A stretch of DNA of 64,000 nucleotides, from assembly GCA_964396595.1 (NCBI GenBank), contig CAYNFR010000013.1, positions 16,334-80,333 on the forward strand, in the 5' to 3' direction. This DNA comes from CAYNFR01 sp964396595 (lineage in GTDB: Bacteria; Bacteroidota; Bacteroidia; Chitinophagales; Saprospiraceae). Shown here piece by piece: positions 46,161 through 55,505 of this stretch; positions within the stretch are counted from its first letter, which is position 1; each line of letters opens with the position of its first letter. The position numbers were made by a program, and so were the translations under genes. The notes below the pieces were generated by a model. That model had not been told where the DNA came from and made no database searches. It was given only the letters and a program-made list of their open reading frames with translations.

Positions 46161-46628
46161 TTATTCGAACATCAAGGATATCATCTCTGCGACGCATGCA
46201 GGCTTTTTGGTATCTTTTATCTCTACGGTACACAGCCAAGTGACTTTGATTCCTGCCGGTTCGTATGGTTCTATGTCAGCTATTCTGATTTTGGCTCGTA
46301 ATTGTGCACCGACAGGGACGTGATGCGGGAATCTTACCTTGTTTACCCCATAGTTTACGCCCATTCTCACCGATTTCACTTCGATCAAATCTTCGATGAA
46401 CTTGGGCAACAATGACAATGAAAAGAATCCATGTGCGATAGCTGCTCCGAAAGGGGACTCTCGTCTTGCTCTTTCCGGATCCACATGTATCCACTGATGA
46501 TCCTTTGTAGCATCTGCGAAACTGTTAACTAGTTCTTGTGTCACTGTAAACCACTCCTCGCTTATAAATTCTGTCGATCTTTCAGACGTGAGCATCTCTG
46601 CGACATCTGTAAAAGTATGTAGCGCCAT
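46161..46628 (-). CDS. MaoC-family dehydratase (R-specific enoyl-CoA hydratase-like)
   Basis: Hot-dog-fold protein of 155 residues. The hydratase motif FADATKDHQWIHVDPERARRESPFGAAIAHG is split here as ATKDHQWIHVDPERA and PFGAAIAHGFFSLSLL; it contains the catalytic Asp and His of (R)-hydratases. It likely hydrates trans-2-enoyl-CoA. Upstream of and probably co-transcribed with the SDR gene. Confidence 0.9.
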   Translation of the reverse strand: MALHTFTDVAEMLTSERSTEFISEEWFTVTQELVNSFADATKDHQWIHVDPERARRESPFGAAIAHGFFSLSLLPKFIEDLIEVKSVRMGVNYGVNKVRFPHHVPVGAQLRAKIRIADIEPYEPAGIKVTWLCTVEIKDTKKPACVAEMISLMFE

Positions 46629-46801
46629 AAGTAAAGGTTTATTATTGTTATTGTGATAACAACTGGTAGAATCTTTCCTGCCGCCAGTTAATATCTTTAA
46701 GCAAGGATAATGAAAATACGATTAATTAGTGTTGAAGGTACTTAGTCAATCGCTCTGAATAATTGTCGAAATATGGAAGAAGGTGCTTTGTGTCACCCAT
46801 T

Positions 46802-47266
46802 CTATGCTTTCGAGTAGTATTTTTTATCCACAACTAATAGTCCGAATGATTCACAATCTTCCTTTGAATGTTTTGCGTGATGCGCACCGTGAGCTCTGAG
46901 GATTGCCCTGGAGTAAGTGCTATCAAGTTGCTTAAACCACCGGAATCGTTGATGGATATAGACATCATGTATAAGAAAGTAAGTAAGTCCGTAGAGCGAA
47001 ATCCCTATACCTACAAACAACAACCAGCGATAATCAGCATAAAGTGATCCTAACATATAGGATGCAGCACTTGGTATTGCAAAGACCAGGAAAAAGCGAT
47101 CATTTTTTTCCCAGAATCCTGTTTTTTCATATTTAGGTTTGTGGTGATCTTCGTGCCAACTCCACAGCCAGCCATGCATCAGATATTTGTGTGATGCCCA
47201 GGCTACAAACTCCATGATGGTATATGTAATTATAATAACACCGATGTAAAACAGAACTGTATTCAT
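46802..47266 (-). CDS. crtZ: Beta-carotene hydroxylase, CrtZ type
   Basis: Membrane di-iron hydroxylase of 154 residues that adds 3-hydroxyl groups to carotenoid rings (zeaxanthin formation). All histidine clusters are present: HKYLMHG, HEDHHKP, HDVYIHQR and AHGAHHAKH. Four hydrophobic segments. No other carotenoid genes are in the window, so lycopene cyclase and upstream enzymes must be elsewhere. It lies 173 nt upstream of the MaoC gene on the same strand. Confidence 0.9.
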   Translation of the reverse strand: MNTVLFYIGVIIITYTIMEFVAWASHKYLMHGWLWSWHEDHHKPKYEKTGFWEKNDRFFLVFAIPSAASYMLGSLYADYRWLLFVGIGISLYGLTYFLIHDVYIHQRFRWFKQLDSTYSRAILRAHGAHHAKHSKEDCESFGLLVVDKKYYSKA

Positions 47267-47333
47267 AATAGTCTATTGAATGGTAATCAAGATTTAAAAC
47301 AGTTTTTGCTTCGTAAAGATGCAAATATTGGGA

Positions 47334-49202
47334 TTAATCTTCAAGTAATACTCTGTTAGACTGCGTATTAAATTCATATCGAATCAATGGCAGTTCGACA
47401 AAAAAGGAACATCCTAGATTCGGTTCTGAGTCAAAGTATATGGTGCCACCCATCGAATCAATAATATTGGCAGATATCGCAAGCCCCAATCCCGAACCGC
47501 TTGTTTTGGTCGTAAAGCGTGGTTTGAATATTAGTTTTTGTTCGTCCTTGGAGATCCCGCATCCATTATCTTTTACTTGAATAATGGCTTTGTTTCCATC
47601 CTTCCATAGTCGAAGTTCGATTATTCCTTTGCGTCCTTCCGGAATAGCTTGTATGGAGTTTTTTACAAGATTATTCAGTACCCTGAGGAGTTGATTTTTG
47701 TCAGCATAGACATCTATATCATCAATAGGCTCTACCAGTTGGATCTCCATGTCCTCTCTGTTTCTGAATAAGTCGTGGATTGTTTCCACAACTTGATTGA
47801 GATTAAGCTTATCATTAATTGTCTTTGGCAAACTGCCGAAAGTAGCAAAGGTGTCAGCTATTTGTTGGAGATTATCTACTTGACTTTTTAAGGTGTCGCA
47901 CATGCGTAATGCGAGGCTACCTATATCCTCTCGATTGTGATTAATACTTTTTTCTAGATATTGTAAGCTAAGCTTCATTGGCGTGAGCGGATTTTTAATC
48001 TCATGTGCTACCTGTTTAGCCATTTCGCGCCATGCATTATCACGTTCGATCTGGGTGAGGAGTAGGGTGTTTTCTTCCAGTTTCGCGATCATGCCGTTAT
48101 ATTGGTGAATGAGACCTGCTATTTCATCATCTCCGTGCCAAAGAATTTTTTCGTTCTTCTGATTAAGTTTGACATTGTTTAGCGTCTTGCCAAGTTCTAG
48201 CAACGGCGTGCGAATGTACTTTGCCAGAATGTACGCGATACTGAACCCGACAAGAAATAAAAAGGTGTATGTGTTTAACAATGCGAGACTTAGCTGTCTT
48301 ATGACTTGATCAGATCCCACGGACAGTTGAGCCCTGAGTTGATATATACTGACAAGTCCGATAGCTGTAAAGCTGAATAATAGTGTGGCCATAATGGCCA
48401 ATTGGATTTTACTGTGTAATTGATAGCTCTTCGGAATTTTAAAGTAGAATTCTTCAGGGAGAAAATTGAGGCGTTGATTAATAATCGCATAGAGGACATA
48501 AAGCCCGGCTGATAATATAAAACTACCCGAAAAAACGCTTATGGCATTGACCATCGGGATAGGATTTGACTTATCAAATAGTGCTGAATTAATATTTAAG
48601 GCGAGTAGGCTACCGAGTACAATAGTCCACGTAATCAACCACATGACATTGGACTTGTAATGGGTATCGCAAAACATATCCAACAACAAGGCATATGCAC
48701 CGTAGGCTAGTAAGATTACTAGTAGGGAAAACGGTTCAGACCCAAATACAAATATTAATGGAAGTATCAACCCCGTGTAGAATATAAGCCTGCTCTTTAT
48801 ATCCGTGGACACCAAGCTGTTTCTTAAGTAATACAAGTTAAAATGAACGCCATGTGCACCGATCAATCCTATAAATATGACCATCCAGATAGGTGAACTA
48901 AAATTTACCAAATCCGATACAGAGATAGGATAGGCGTATATGATTGTGTGTATACTCTTGATAAAGGCGATTACCAGAATACCACAATATATACCGACCA
49001 ATAGATCATTTTTTAATGATTTATGAATCTTCAGCTCAATATTGATGAAAGTACACGTCAACCCGAATACGGCAACTAAATAAAGCGCAGAAATAAATGG
49101 AAATGATTCTCCCACAGCGAGTGTTAGGGTAGCGATAGTCCATATTGTCGCTAAACTGACAAATAGGCGTTTCCATTGATGCCGGGGACTAGTTCCTTTC
49201 AT
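47334..49202 (-). CDS. Membrane sensor histidine kinase, NtrY-like
   Basis: A 622-residue kinase. The N-terminal half (about 1-330) holds many hydrophobic helices, unusually many for a sensor. A HAMP-like linker (IRTPLLELGKTLNNVKL) follows, then a HisKA domain with phosphoacceptor His400 in QVAHEIKNPLTPMK, the NtrY/HK4 form. The ATP domain has NLVKNSIQAIPEG (N box), VKDNGCGIS (G1) and TSGSGLGLAI (G2). No response regulator is adjacent; porX is 40 kb away in this window. A TAGCTTTG box lies 29 nt upstream. The sensed signal is unknown. Confidence 0.88.
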   Translation of the reverse strand: MKGTSPRHQWKRLFVSLATIWTIATLTLAVGESFPFISALYLVAVFGLTCTFINIELKIHKSLKNDLLVGIYCGILVIAFIKSIHTIIYAYPISVSDLVNFSSPIWMVIFIGLIGAHGVHFNLYYLRNSLVSTDIKSRLIFYTGLILPLIFVFGSEPFSLLVILLAYGAYALLLDMFCDTHYKSNVMWLITWTIVLGSLLALNINSALFDKSNPIPMVNAISVFSGSFILSAGLYVLYAIINQRLNFLPEEFYFKIPKSYQLHSKIQLAIMATLLFSFTAIGLVSIYQLRAQLSVGSDQVIRQLSLALLNTYTFLFLVGFSIAYILAKYIRTPLLELGKTLNNVKLNQKNEKILWHGDDEIAGLIHQYNGMIAKLEENTLLLTQIERDNAWREMAKQVAHEIKNPLTPMKLSLQYLEKSINHNREDIGSLALRMCDTLKSQVDNLQQIADTFATFGSLPKTINDKLNLNQVVETIHDLFRNREDMEIQLVEPIDDIDVYADKNQLLRVLNNLVKNSIQAIPEGRKGIIELRLWKDGNKAIIQVKDNGCGISKDEQKLIFKPRFTTKTSGSGLGLAISANIIDSMGGTIYFDSEPNLGCSFFVELPLIRYEFNTQSNRVLLED

Positions 49203-49230
49203 GCTTTAAAGGTATAAATATTATATAAAA

Positions 49231-49238
49231 CAAAGCTA
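49231..49238 (-). promoter_or_regulatory. Putative promoter -7 box (TAGCTTTG) of the sensor kinase gene
   Basis: Perfect TAnnTTTG match on the minus strand, 29 nt upstream of the kinase ATG. Lies back to back with the candidate rnpB box. Confidence 0.5.
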
Positions 49239-49251
49239 TAATGTGTTTTAT

Positions 49252-49259
49252 TACTTTTG
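49252..49259 (+). promoter_or_regulatory. Putative promoter -7 box (TACTTTTG) upstream of rnpB
   Basis: Perfect TAnnTTTG match on the plus strand about 100 nt before the mature rnpB 5' end, which would imply a processed leader. No clear -33 element. Confidence 0.35.
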
Positions 49260-49359
49260 TCTGAACACTTAATTCACAACTGCTTCGAAGGGGGGCTGTA
49301 CGTGTAGGTTTTTTCTGAGCGTATGAAACTATTCAGCGCTAAATGCGATTCTTAACTAT

Positions 49360-49700
49360 GCACATGATCTTGTCGCGCGATGATGTAAATCATTGCGAGG
49401 AAAGTCCGGACAACGCAGAGAGTCGCACCACCTAAAAAGTGGACCATGAATACAGATTTATGGATAGATAGTGTCACAGAAAATATACCGCCTGTGTAAG
49501 CAGGTAAGGGTGAAATTGTGCGGTAAGAGCGCACACAGTTGTGTAGTAATATGCAGCTGCGAAAAACCTTGCGAGTTGCAATGCCACGTACATTTTGATC
49601 CTTTAAGGGCAGGCTTTCTCGGCTGAGTCAAAAGGGGTAGGCAGCTTAGATAAATGACAAGAGTCGCGCAAGCGATAACAGAATCCGGCTTACGTTGTGC
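49360..49700 (+). ncRNA. rnpB: RNase P RNA (class A)
   Basis: The conserved core is clear: GAGGAAAGTCCGGAC near the 5' end (CR-I) and ACAGAATCCGGCTTAC near the 3' end (CR-V), plus the internal GGTAAGGGTGAAA and GTAAGAGCGCAC segments. Terminal GCACA and TGTGC can pair as P1 and set the ends, giving about 341 nt. It is the catalytic RNA for tRNA 5' maturation. The boundaries are uncertain by a few bases. Followed closely by a strong terminator. Confidence 0.95.
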
Positions 49701-49707
49701 TTTTAAT

Positions 49708-49746
49708 AAAAAATGCGTTGAGTGAACTTCTCAACGCATTTTTTTT
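49708..49746. terminator. Bidirectional terminator between rnpB and porV
   Basis: Stem AAAATGCGTTGAG / CTCAACGCATTTT around a seven-base loop, with T-runs on both strands. It ends rnpB on the plus strand and porV on the minus strand. Confidence 0.88.
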
Positions 49747-49762
49747 CTCGGATCAGTTATGT

Positions 49763-50968
49763 CTAAAAAGCTTCTTCACCTCCAAAAGCAAAGGTGAAAC
49801 TGAATCTCAGTGTGTTGTCAAGTGGACTGCGTTGATTGATAGTCGGAGCTAAATACGAAAAGTCAAAACCGAAGACATTGTATTTAATACCTACACCTAC
49901 GGTGATGTATTGTCTTGCACCTTTAAGTGGGTGTTCATAAAAGTAACCTGCTCTTACGGCAAACTGTCTATCATACCAATATTCAGCGCCTATCGAAAAA
50001 GATACTTCTTCCAACTCTTCCGCTAAACCACGAGGAGCATCCGCAAATGATCCTAGGACAGCACCGAATGTGCTTTTTTCTCTATAATCAGGAATGCCAT
50101 TGCCGTCCCTATCATAGTCAGGGTGGCCAAGCGGTATCGGGGTAGGCACTAAAAGCTTATTGAGATCTAGTGCAAAAGTGAAACTGTTAAAATCGTCAAT
50201 ATTGATTTTTCTCGCGAGTCCGATCCCTAGATTTGTTGGAATAAATTCCTTCCGAGAGGAGGATAAATAAGAAATTTTGGATCCTAAATTAGCAATTGAA
50301 GCGCCGAATGTCCAACTTCCACCGGGATTAGTTCCTAATTCCGGATTGCTATCATAAGTGACTGAGATATCTGCAGCAAATGCATTACCGGAATTAATAT
50401 CTTGTCCATTTACCTGAAAGCCTGTAGCCAAGTTAGAATAGATATATTTTCCACCCACAGAGGCTGAAAACTTAGGCGATAATTTTCTAGCATAAGCTAT
50501 TCCTGCTTCCAATTCACGTGGGCGTCCATCACCTAACACATTTCCGTTAGCGTCGCGAAAATTGATACTACCGAGAGAAAAGAATCTAATGTTATAACCA
50601 AATGCCTGAAGGTCGTCAATCTTCTTATACCCCCCTAGATATGCCAAGTAAACATCATTCAAGCCTAGATTTCTTAGCCATGGTGTATAGGTCGCTGCTA
50701 TTTCACTGTTTTGCTCTGCAAAGGCAAGCTTCGATGCGTTGTAATGCATCGCATAAGGATTTACGCGGGTAGCGATACCCGCATCACCCATGCCACCTCC
50801 GATTGCGTCAGGTGTGATCCGGATGAAAGGAACAGCATTTAATAGTGTGTTGGGAACGCAATTTCCATTGGGGTCGATTACACACTCTTTTCCCGGATCA
50901 TACACTTGTCCGGATATCTTAAAATAGAAAAAAACAACGGTTACAACTAGCGTAAAAGATAACTTCAT
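49763..50968 (-). CDS. porV: T9SS outer-membrane protein PorV (LptO)
   Basis: Outer-membrane beta-barrel shuttle that carries T9SS cargo from the translocon to PorU. A signal peptide (ending KISGQ) is followed by PFIRITPDAIGGGMGDAGIA, the diagnostic start, then barrel strands such as NPYAMHYNASKLAF and NLGLNDVYLAYLGGY. A calcium-loop-like DYDRDGNGIPDY lies at about residue 295. The terminal strand ends SFTFAFGG. At 401 residues the length is normal. It lies 48 nt after porU on the same strand, so the two are one operon. Confidence 0.95.
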   Translation of the reverse strand: MKLSFTLVVTVVFFYFKISGQVYDPGKECVIDPNGNCVPNTLLNAVPFIRITPDAIGGGMGDAGIATRVNPYAMHYNASKLAFAEQNSEIAATYTPWLRNLGLNDVYLAYLGGYKKIDDLQAFGYNIRFFSLGSINFRDANGNVLGDGRPRELEAGIAYARKLSPKFSASVGGKYIYSNLATGFQVNGQDINSGNAFAADISVTYDSNPELGTNPGGSWTFGASIANLGSKISYLSSSRKEFIPTNLGIGLARKINIDDFNSFTFALDLNKLLVPTPIPLGHPDYDRDGNGIPDYREKSTFGAVLGSFADAPRGLAEELEEVSFSIGAEYWYDRQFAVRAGYFYEHPLKGARQYITVGVGIKYNVFGFDFSYLAPTINQRSPLDNTLRFSFTFAFGGEEAF

Positions 50969-51016
50969 CAGCCTCTGAACTATTTAATACGTCTAAGAAC
51001 TAAGAATGGAATAAGA

Positions 51017-54000
51017 TTATTTTAGCAAAAGCATTTTTTTCGCAGCGGGGGGAGAAAGTAGGCGACTATTCCTATCTCTAATTGCGACAGTTAATAAGCA
51101 TGGTAATAGATCTGTCGACACATATGGTCCACGGAAATCTACCATTATCCTACCCAGTCGGCTCGTAGCAGGGACAATGTGTTCAGAGATCAATGAACCG
51201 TTGAAAGAAAATAATCTTGCCTCAAGCTCATATTGGCGGTCGCCGATCGAATGGAGTAAGTCAACATAGATTCGTTTATCTTCACCTTGCCATGCCTCCA
51301 ATTCTGAAATACCCGCTGTTCTATCATCTACTGTGAAGGTGATGGAACTAGTAGTAGGGTTATTAAAAATATCAAATGCCCTGATATTATAGGTATGCTC
51401 ACCATTGGACAGAGATGATAATGGAATTGTCATTCTGCCTCGAGTAAAATCATCAGGTGACGGTTCAAATAAATCGTTTAGGATATGTTGGTCAGCGATA
51501 TCATTATTAATCCATCCGATTATTTCATGACCTATTGCCTGACCGGCAATGTTTATTCCACTCTGATCATAAAATTCAGCTGTGATAATAATATTGGGCG
51601 GCAGCTTATTCCATTTATTTTCTTTAAAATGTTGAATGCCTAGGTCAATATCCGGTCCATTATTGTCAATGGGAGGATTGGGATTGCTTCCCCCGATTAA
51701 TAGCTGATTATTAAATCCCAGCGCAATATCACCAGTAGGATTGGCTATAGAGAGCATTATACGCCCTTGCCCGATGGTATAATCAATGTCCGATGGCATG
51801 ATGAAACTTGTTTTCCATTGTCCATTGTTCACAGTAGCTTTACCTCTGAAAACAGCCGGCCCATGCGTAAAGAATGGTCTAGTAAAACTTCCCGGATCAT
51901 TAGCTAATGTTCGCTGTACTCGATTCTTGTCGGCAATAACCATTTCCAATACTTGATTGTCAAATACATATGATTGGTTTCCTTCAAGATCTGAAAGTTG
52001 TCCTGTGATAATAAGCTCGTCGAATGCACCGACTGTGACCTGAACATTTTCGTCTTTTAGTTCTATATCATTGATCTTCGTAACCACAGCATGATGTGTC
52101 GCTTGTGTTAATCTCATGGCTGGATCACCGATCAGAAAGAATTTTCGCGTATTGATGTTGTCGTTTGTAGGATCATTCTTGGCCCTACGCATTATTTCAC
52201 CTAGAGGCAGATACCTACCATTCTCCTTTTCAAATAAGTTTCTAAATACAGATCTGTTTAATCTAAAATTCTGACTTGCGAATACGGCGCGAACAGTCGA
52301 AAACAACGCTATTGCGCCGCCTCGGGGATTGGTGAATACCAATTCTCCGGCACTAAGCACCGAAGGATCATCAAATGAAGTAAAGGTGCATGTGGCGGTA
52401 ATAATGAGCGGTAATCGGTTGATATTATCCCAAGAAGGGAGATCTGATATATCTAGTACGCGTTCTTGTGACCATCCTCTGGGGCCGCCATGTCCGATGT
52501 AATTCATTACTAAAGCGCCATTTTGAACTATTTCATTTAACCTGCGACGGGCATCAGGATATCTATTTCCTCCGGGTGCAGCAACTTGTCTGAAGGCATC
52601 CCAATACACTTTTTCTTGACTAAAATGAGGGTGCATGACCGACAATTCATTTGATATACGTTCGATGTCATTGATATGTAGGTTATTATCCTCATCATCA
52701 GCAAAAAAAGCAACTCTTGATATCCAAGATCGATCAATATCACGATTGTTGTCATACCTGATTATTTTATTGACAACTGCCTCTGCGTCTTCTACTGTTC
52801 TCGCAATAATGCGTCCTATGGCGATATCCATATTACCTCTTAGATTGACGGATGTCTCGTCTTCGATGACGTAATAATCGTCCGTAGGGAAACTCTGTAA
52901 AGGATCAAGGGATTCCGGTGTCTGATAGGTAGGAATAAAGTTTTCTGCCGGCAATCGTTCATCTACACCTCGATAGTCATAACTGGCATCGCCGAAAAGG
53001 CATAAATATTCAAATAGGGGATTTCCTTTTTTAGTTTTTCTCACAAAAGCTCTGATCGCATCAGGATCTGGCTGTCCTGATCCGTATTGTAGCAGGATAT
53101 CATTAATATTGACAAGTGAAATTTGTAGATTTTCATATTGTGATCGATGAGCAGCAAGACGTGCGGCGGCGTTCGTAAACATCGGATGATAAAGGATAAT
53201 CATATCGCATGCAAGGCATGACAGGTCTTCTGAAATGATTGAGCCAACAATGCTGGGAGTGGGGAAGACATGAGTGGGCACGAAGCAAAGGAAATTTTCA
53301 TGATCTGTGTTACCTAACTTAAAGCTGAATTCATCATTATCTTGAAAAACATTTTTCTGAATGAATATCGAAGGATTAGAAATATCCCAGACCGTAGGTA
53401 ATTCTAGTGTTCTGATCATGTAGCCATCATGATTGTGTGCTATTGCGTAAGCAGAATTGATAAATAATGATTCGGACAAGGACAATAGATTCGATTGTGT
53501 GAAGCTAAATTCAATCTGGTCGATCCAGGCTCGCGAGCTGGTTGAGCTGCGTATAAATTCAAGAGTTGTATTATTAATGTTTTCGATTTCCAGCACGCGT
53601 TCTTGAGCATCAGCATATCTAGCCTCAGGATCCCCCAATACAGTCGGTCTGAAGCTCAGTATGAGATGGCCTGAATCGTCTGATATCTTTATGATGTCTG
53701 CACGGTTATCCGTACGTACGGCAGTCGAAATGACAAGAGCCCCCTTCGTTGCTGTCTGATTTAGGCTTAGGAATCTGGTGATTGGAATTTGGCCATTGTT
53801 AGATATTTCGTCTCCATACCATTTCTGACCGCCACCTTGACCTGTTGGGTTTAGACTCAACAAGTTAACTTTATCTTCAGCATAGTATTGAAACCCAACA
53901 CTCTGCGCAGAAGGATTCAGAGGCTTTGATTTAGCTGACTCTTTGATTATAGAGGCTTCAAGAGGTAAATTATTAAATTGAAAATAGTAATTGGCGAGGA

Positions 54001-54400
54001 GGGCGTATGGGTTTTTGTATACCCGATAATGTTCGCTTTTATAATCGTATTCTATTTTGTTCGGCCCGTCGAGATAGAATAGCAATTTTTCACCTTGAGT
54101 CAGCATTAGGTCATCATTGCCGACTATTGTAAAAGGAATTTGTATGATATCTGACTGATCTGGACGGTGATTTTGTTGAATAGTTCCACCGGGCTTCCCA
54201 TAAAGCTTGAGAGATGTAATGTCAATTGCTACTTGGTTTATACCGAATAGCTGACGCGCATCAGAATAGCTAAGTTCATATAATCCCGGAGAGCTGACGG
54301 CTATCTGGAAGGATTGGCCAGATGGTATGGAAGCATAGATACGGCTGTTGATGCAACAAGCTATGACAGTACATGTTATTAATATGAGTCTGTGGTACAT
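51017..54400 (-). CDS. porU: T9SS sortase PorU (C25-family peptidase)
   Basis: Gingipain-like cysteine protease/sortase that removes the C-terminal sorting domain of T9SS cargo and attaches it to the surface. The 1127-residue chain has a signal peptide, an N-terminal beta-rich region (to about 380), then the C25 domain with catalytic His637 (YIGHGGPRGWSQ) and Cys671 (TATCTFTSFDDPS) and AGELVFTNPRGGAIALFST. The C-terminal third is Ig-like and ends with its own sorting-like tail. Upstream of porV and divergent from porP; promoter listed separately. Confidence 0.93.
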   Translation of the reverse strand: MYHRLILITCTVIACCINSRIYASIPSGQSFQIAVSSPGLYELSYSDARQLFGINQVAIDITSLKLYGKPGGTIQQNHRPDQSDIIQIPFTIVGNDDLMLTQGEKLLFYLDGPNKIEYDYKSEHYRVYKNPYALLANYYFQFNNLPLEASIIKESAKSKPLNPSAQSVGFQYYAEDKVNLLSLNPTGQGGGQKWYGDEISNNGQIPITRFLSLNQTATKGALVISTAVRTDNRADIIKISDDSGHLILSFRPTVLGDPEARYADAQERVLEIENINNTTLEFIRSSTSSRAWIDQIEFSFTQSNLLSLSESLFINSAYAIAHNHDGYMIRTLELPTVWDISNPSIFIQKNVFQDNDEFSFKLGNTDHENFLCFVPTHVFPTPSIVGSIISEDLSCLACDMIILYHPMFTNAAARLAAHRSQYENLQISLVNINDILLQYGSGQPDPDAIRAFVRKTKKGNPLFEYLCLFGDASYDYRGVDERLPAENFIPTYQTPESLDPLQSFPTDDYYVIEDETSVNLRGNMDIAIGRIIARTVEDAEAVVNKIIRYDNNRDIDRSWISRVAFFADDEDNNLHINDIERISNELSVMHPHFSQEKVYWDAFRQVAAPGGNRYPDARRRLNEIVQNGALVMNYIGHGGPRGWSQERVLDISDLPSWDNINRLPLIITATCTFTSFDDPSVLSAGELVFTNPRGGAIALFSTVRAVFASQNFRLNRSVFRNLFEKENGRYLPLGEIMRRAKNDPTNDNINTRKFFLIGDPAMRLTQATHHAVVTKINDIELKDENVQVTVGAFDELIITGQLSDLEGNQSYVFDNQVLEMVIADKNRVQRTLANDPGSFTRPFFTHGPAVFRGKATVNNGQWKTSFIMPSDIDYTIGQGRIMLSIANPTGDIALGFNNQLLIGGSNPNPPIDNNGPDIDLGIQHFKENKWNKLPPNIIITAEFYDQSGINIAGQAIGHEIIGWINNDIADQHILNDLFEPSPDDFTRGRMTIPLSSLSNGEHTYNIRAFDIFNNPTTSSITFTVDDRTAGISELEAWQGEDKRIYVDLLHSIGDRQYELEARLFSFNGSLISEHIVPATSRLGRIMVDFRGPYVSTDLLPCLLTVAIRDRNSRLLSPPAAKKMLLLK

Positions 54401-54442
54401 AGTAAAGAAACGGTAAAATATTCTTTGCTATTTGCAAGACAT

Positions 54443-54474
54443 CAAAATTAGACTTAATATCGTTCTAGTTCCAA
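54443..54474 (-). promoter_or_regulatory. Putative porU-porV promoter (TTG ... TAATTTTG)
   Basis: A perfect -7 box TAATTTTG (54443-54450) with a TTG 21 nt upstream (54472-54474), matching the Bacteroidota -33/-7 layout. The -7 box ends 43 nt upstream of the porU ATG. The element overlaps the region just before porP, so the divergent genes share control DNA. Confidence 0.6.
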
Positions 54475-54482
54475 GGGTGAAT

Positions 54483-55493
54483 ATGAGAAATCTTGTTTCG
54501 ATAATGGTTCTGTTAGTGTCTGCGACAACATGGATATCAGCGCAAGATCCTGTATTCAGCCAGTTTTATAATGCACCTGTTCAATTAAATCCCGGATTAG
54601 TCGGATTAACAGAGAATGCTCAAGTTGCATTGAATTATCGCAATCAATGGTCCGGATGGCCAAATGCTTATTCTACTTATGCGGCTTCATTTGATAAGTA
54701 TTTTGAGGATCTAAATAGCGGATTTGGTGTCCAAATGCTTGCAGACAATGCCGGTGATGGGATAATGAAGACGATCAAGGTAAGTGGAATATATGCTTAT
54801 CAGATGAATCTCAACAAGAGTGTACGCGCGCGAGTAGGTATGGAAGCAAGTTTTTATCAATCAAGATTGGATTGGGATAAGTTGGTGTTTTTTGATCAAT
54901 TGTTACCGGGCATTCGTGATGGTTTCCCGGGTGGTATTCTTGTTCCTACCCAAGAAAATAGACCCGAGAACTTAAATAACAATTTCGTTGATTTCTCCAT
55001 AGGGGGCTTGATATATAATGAAAGCTATTATGTCGGTATCAGTCTTGATAATCTTACGAACACATACAATGGGTTTATCGGACAATCTTCAAGTAATAAT
55101 ATAGGGCTACCGCTCAGATTGGCAATTCATGGTGGTTGGGAAATTGACCTCGATGGTTACAATAATAAGGGATTTGGCTCGTTTATTGCACCGAGTATAT
55201 TATACACGCGACAAGCAGGATCTCAGCAATTGAACGTAGGATCACTCTTCAACAAAGAGAATCTTTTTTTCGGAGCGTGGGTAAGACACAATCTGTCCAA
55301 CATTGATGCGTTAATCGTATCAGCGGGTTGGAGAACTGAGAATTTTAAGATGAGTTACAGTTTTGACATGACCTTAAGTGATGCTTTTGTTTCGCGAACG
55401 GGGGGAAGCCATGAAGTTGGTGTCCATATATATGTCGGCGGTACATCATCTAAACAATCTCGGTACGAAGATTGCTTTAGTATTTTTAGATAA
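54483..55493 (+). CDS. PorP/SprF-family T9SS membrane protein
   Basis: Outer-membrane protein of 336 residues. A signal peptide (ending TTWISAQ) is followed by DPVFSQFYNAPVQLNPGLVGL and LNYRNQWSGWPNAYSTYAASFDKYF, the family hallmarks, then beta-strand repeats. PorP/SprF proteins connect the T9SS ring or help secrete partner adhesins such as SprB. The frame opens at 54432; the ATG at 54483 gives the signal peptide. It lies 12 nt upstream of gldJ. Confidence 0.9.
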   Translation: MRNLVSIMVLLVSATTWISAQDPVFSQFYNAPVQLNPGLVGLTENAQVALNYRNQWSGWPNAYSTYAASFDKYFEDLNSGFGVQMLADNAGDGIMKTIKVSGIYAYQMNLNKSVRARVGMEASFYQSRLDWDKLVFFDQLLPGIRDGFPGGILVPTQENRPENLNNNFVDFSIGGLIYNESYYVGISLDNLTNTYNGFIGQSSSNNIGLPLRLAIHGGWEIDLDGYNNKGFGSFIAPSILYTRQAGSQQLNVGSLFNKENLFFGAWVRHNLSNIDALIVSAGWRTENFKMSYSFDMTLSDAFVSRTGGSHEVGVHIYVGGTSSKQSRYEDCFSIFR

Positions 55494-55505
55494 CATCAAG
55501 CGTAA

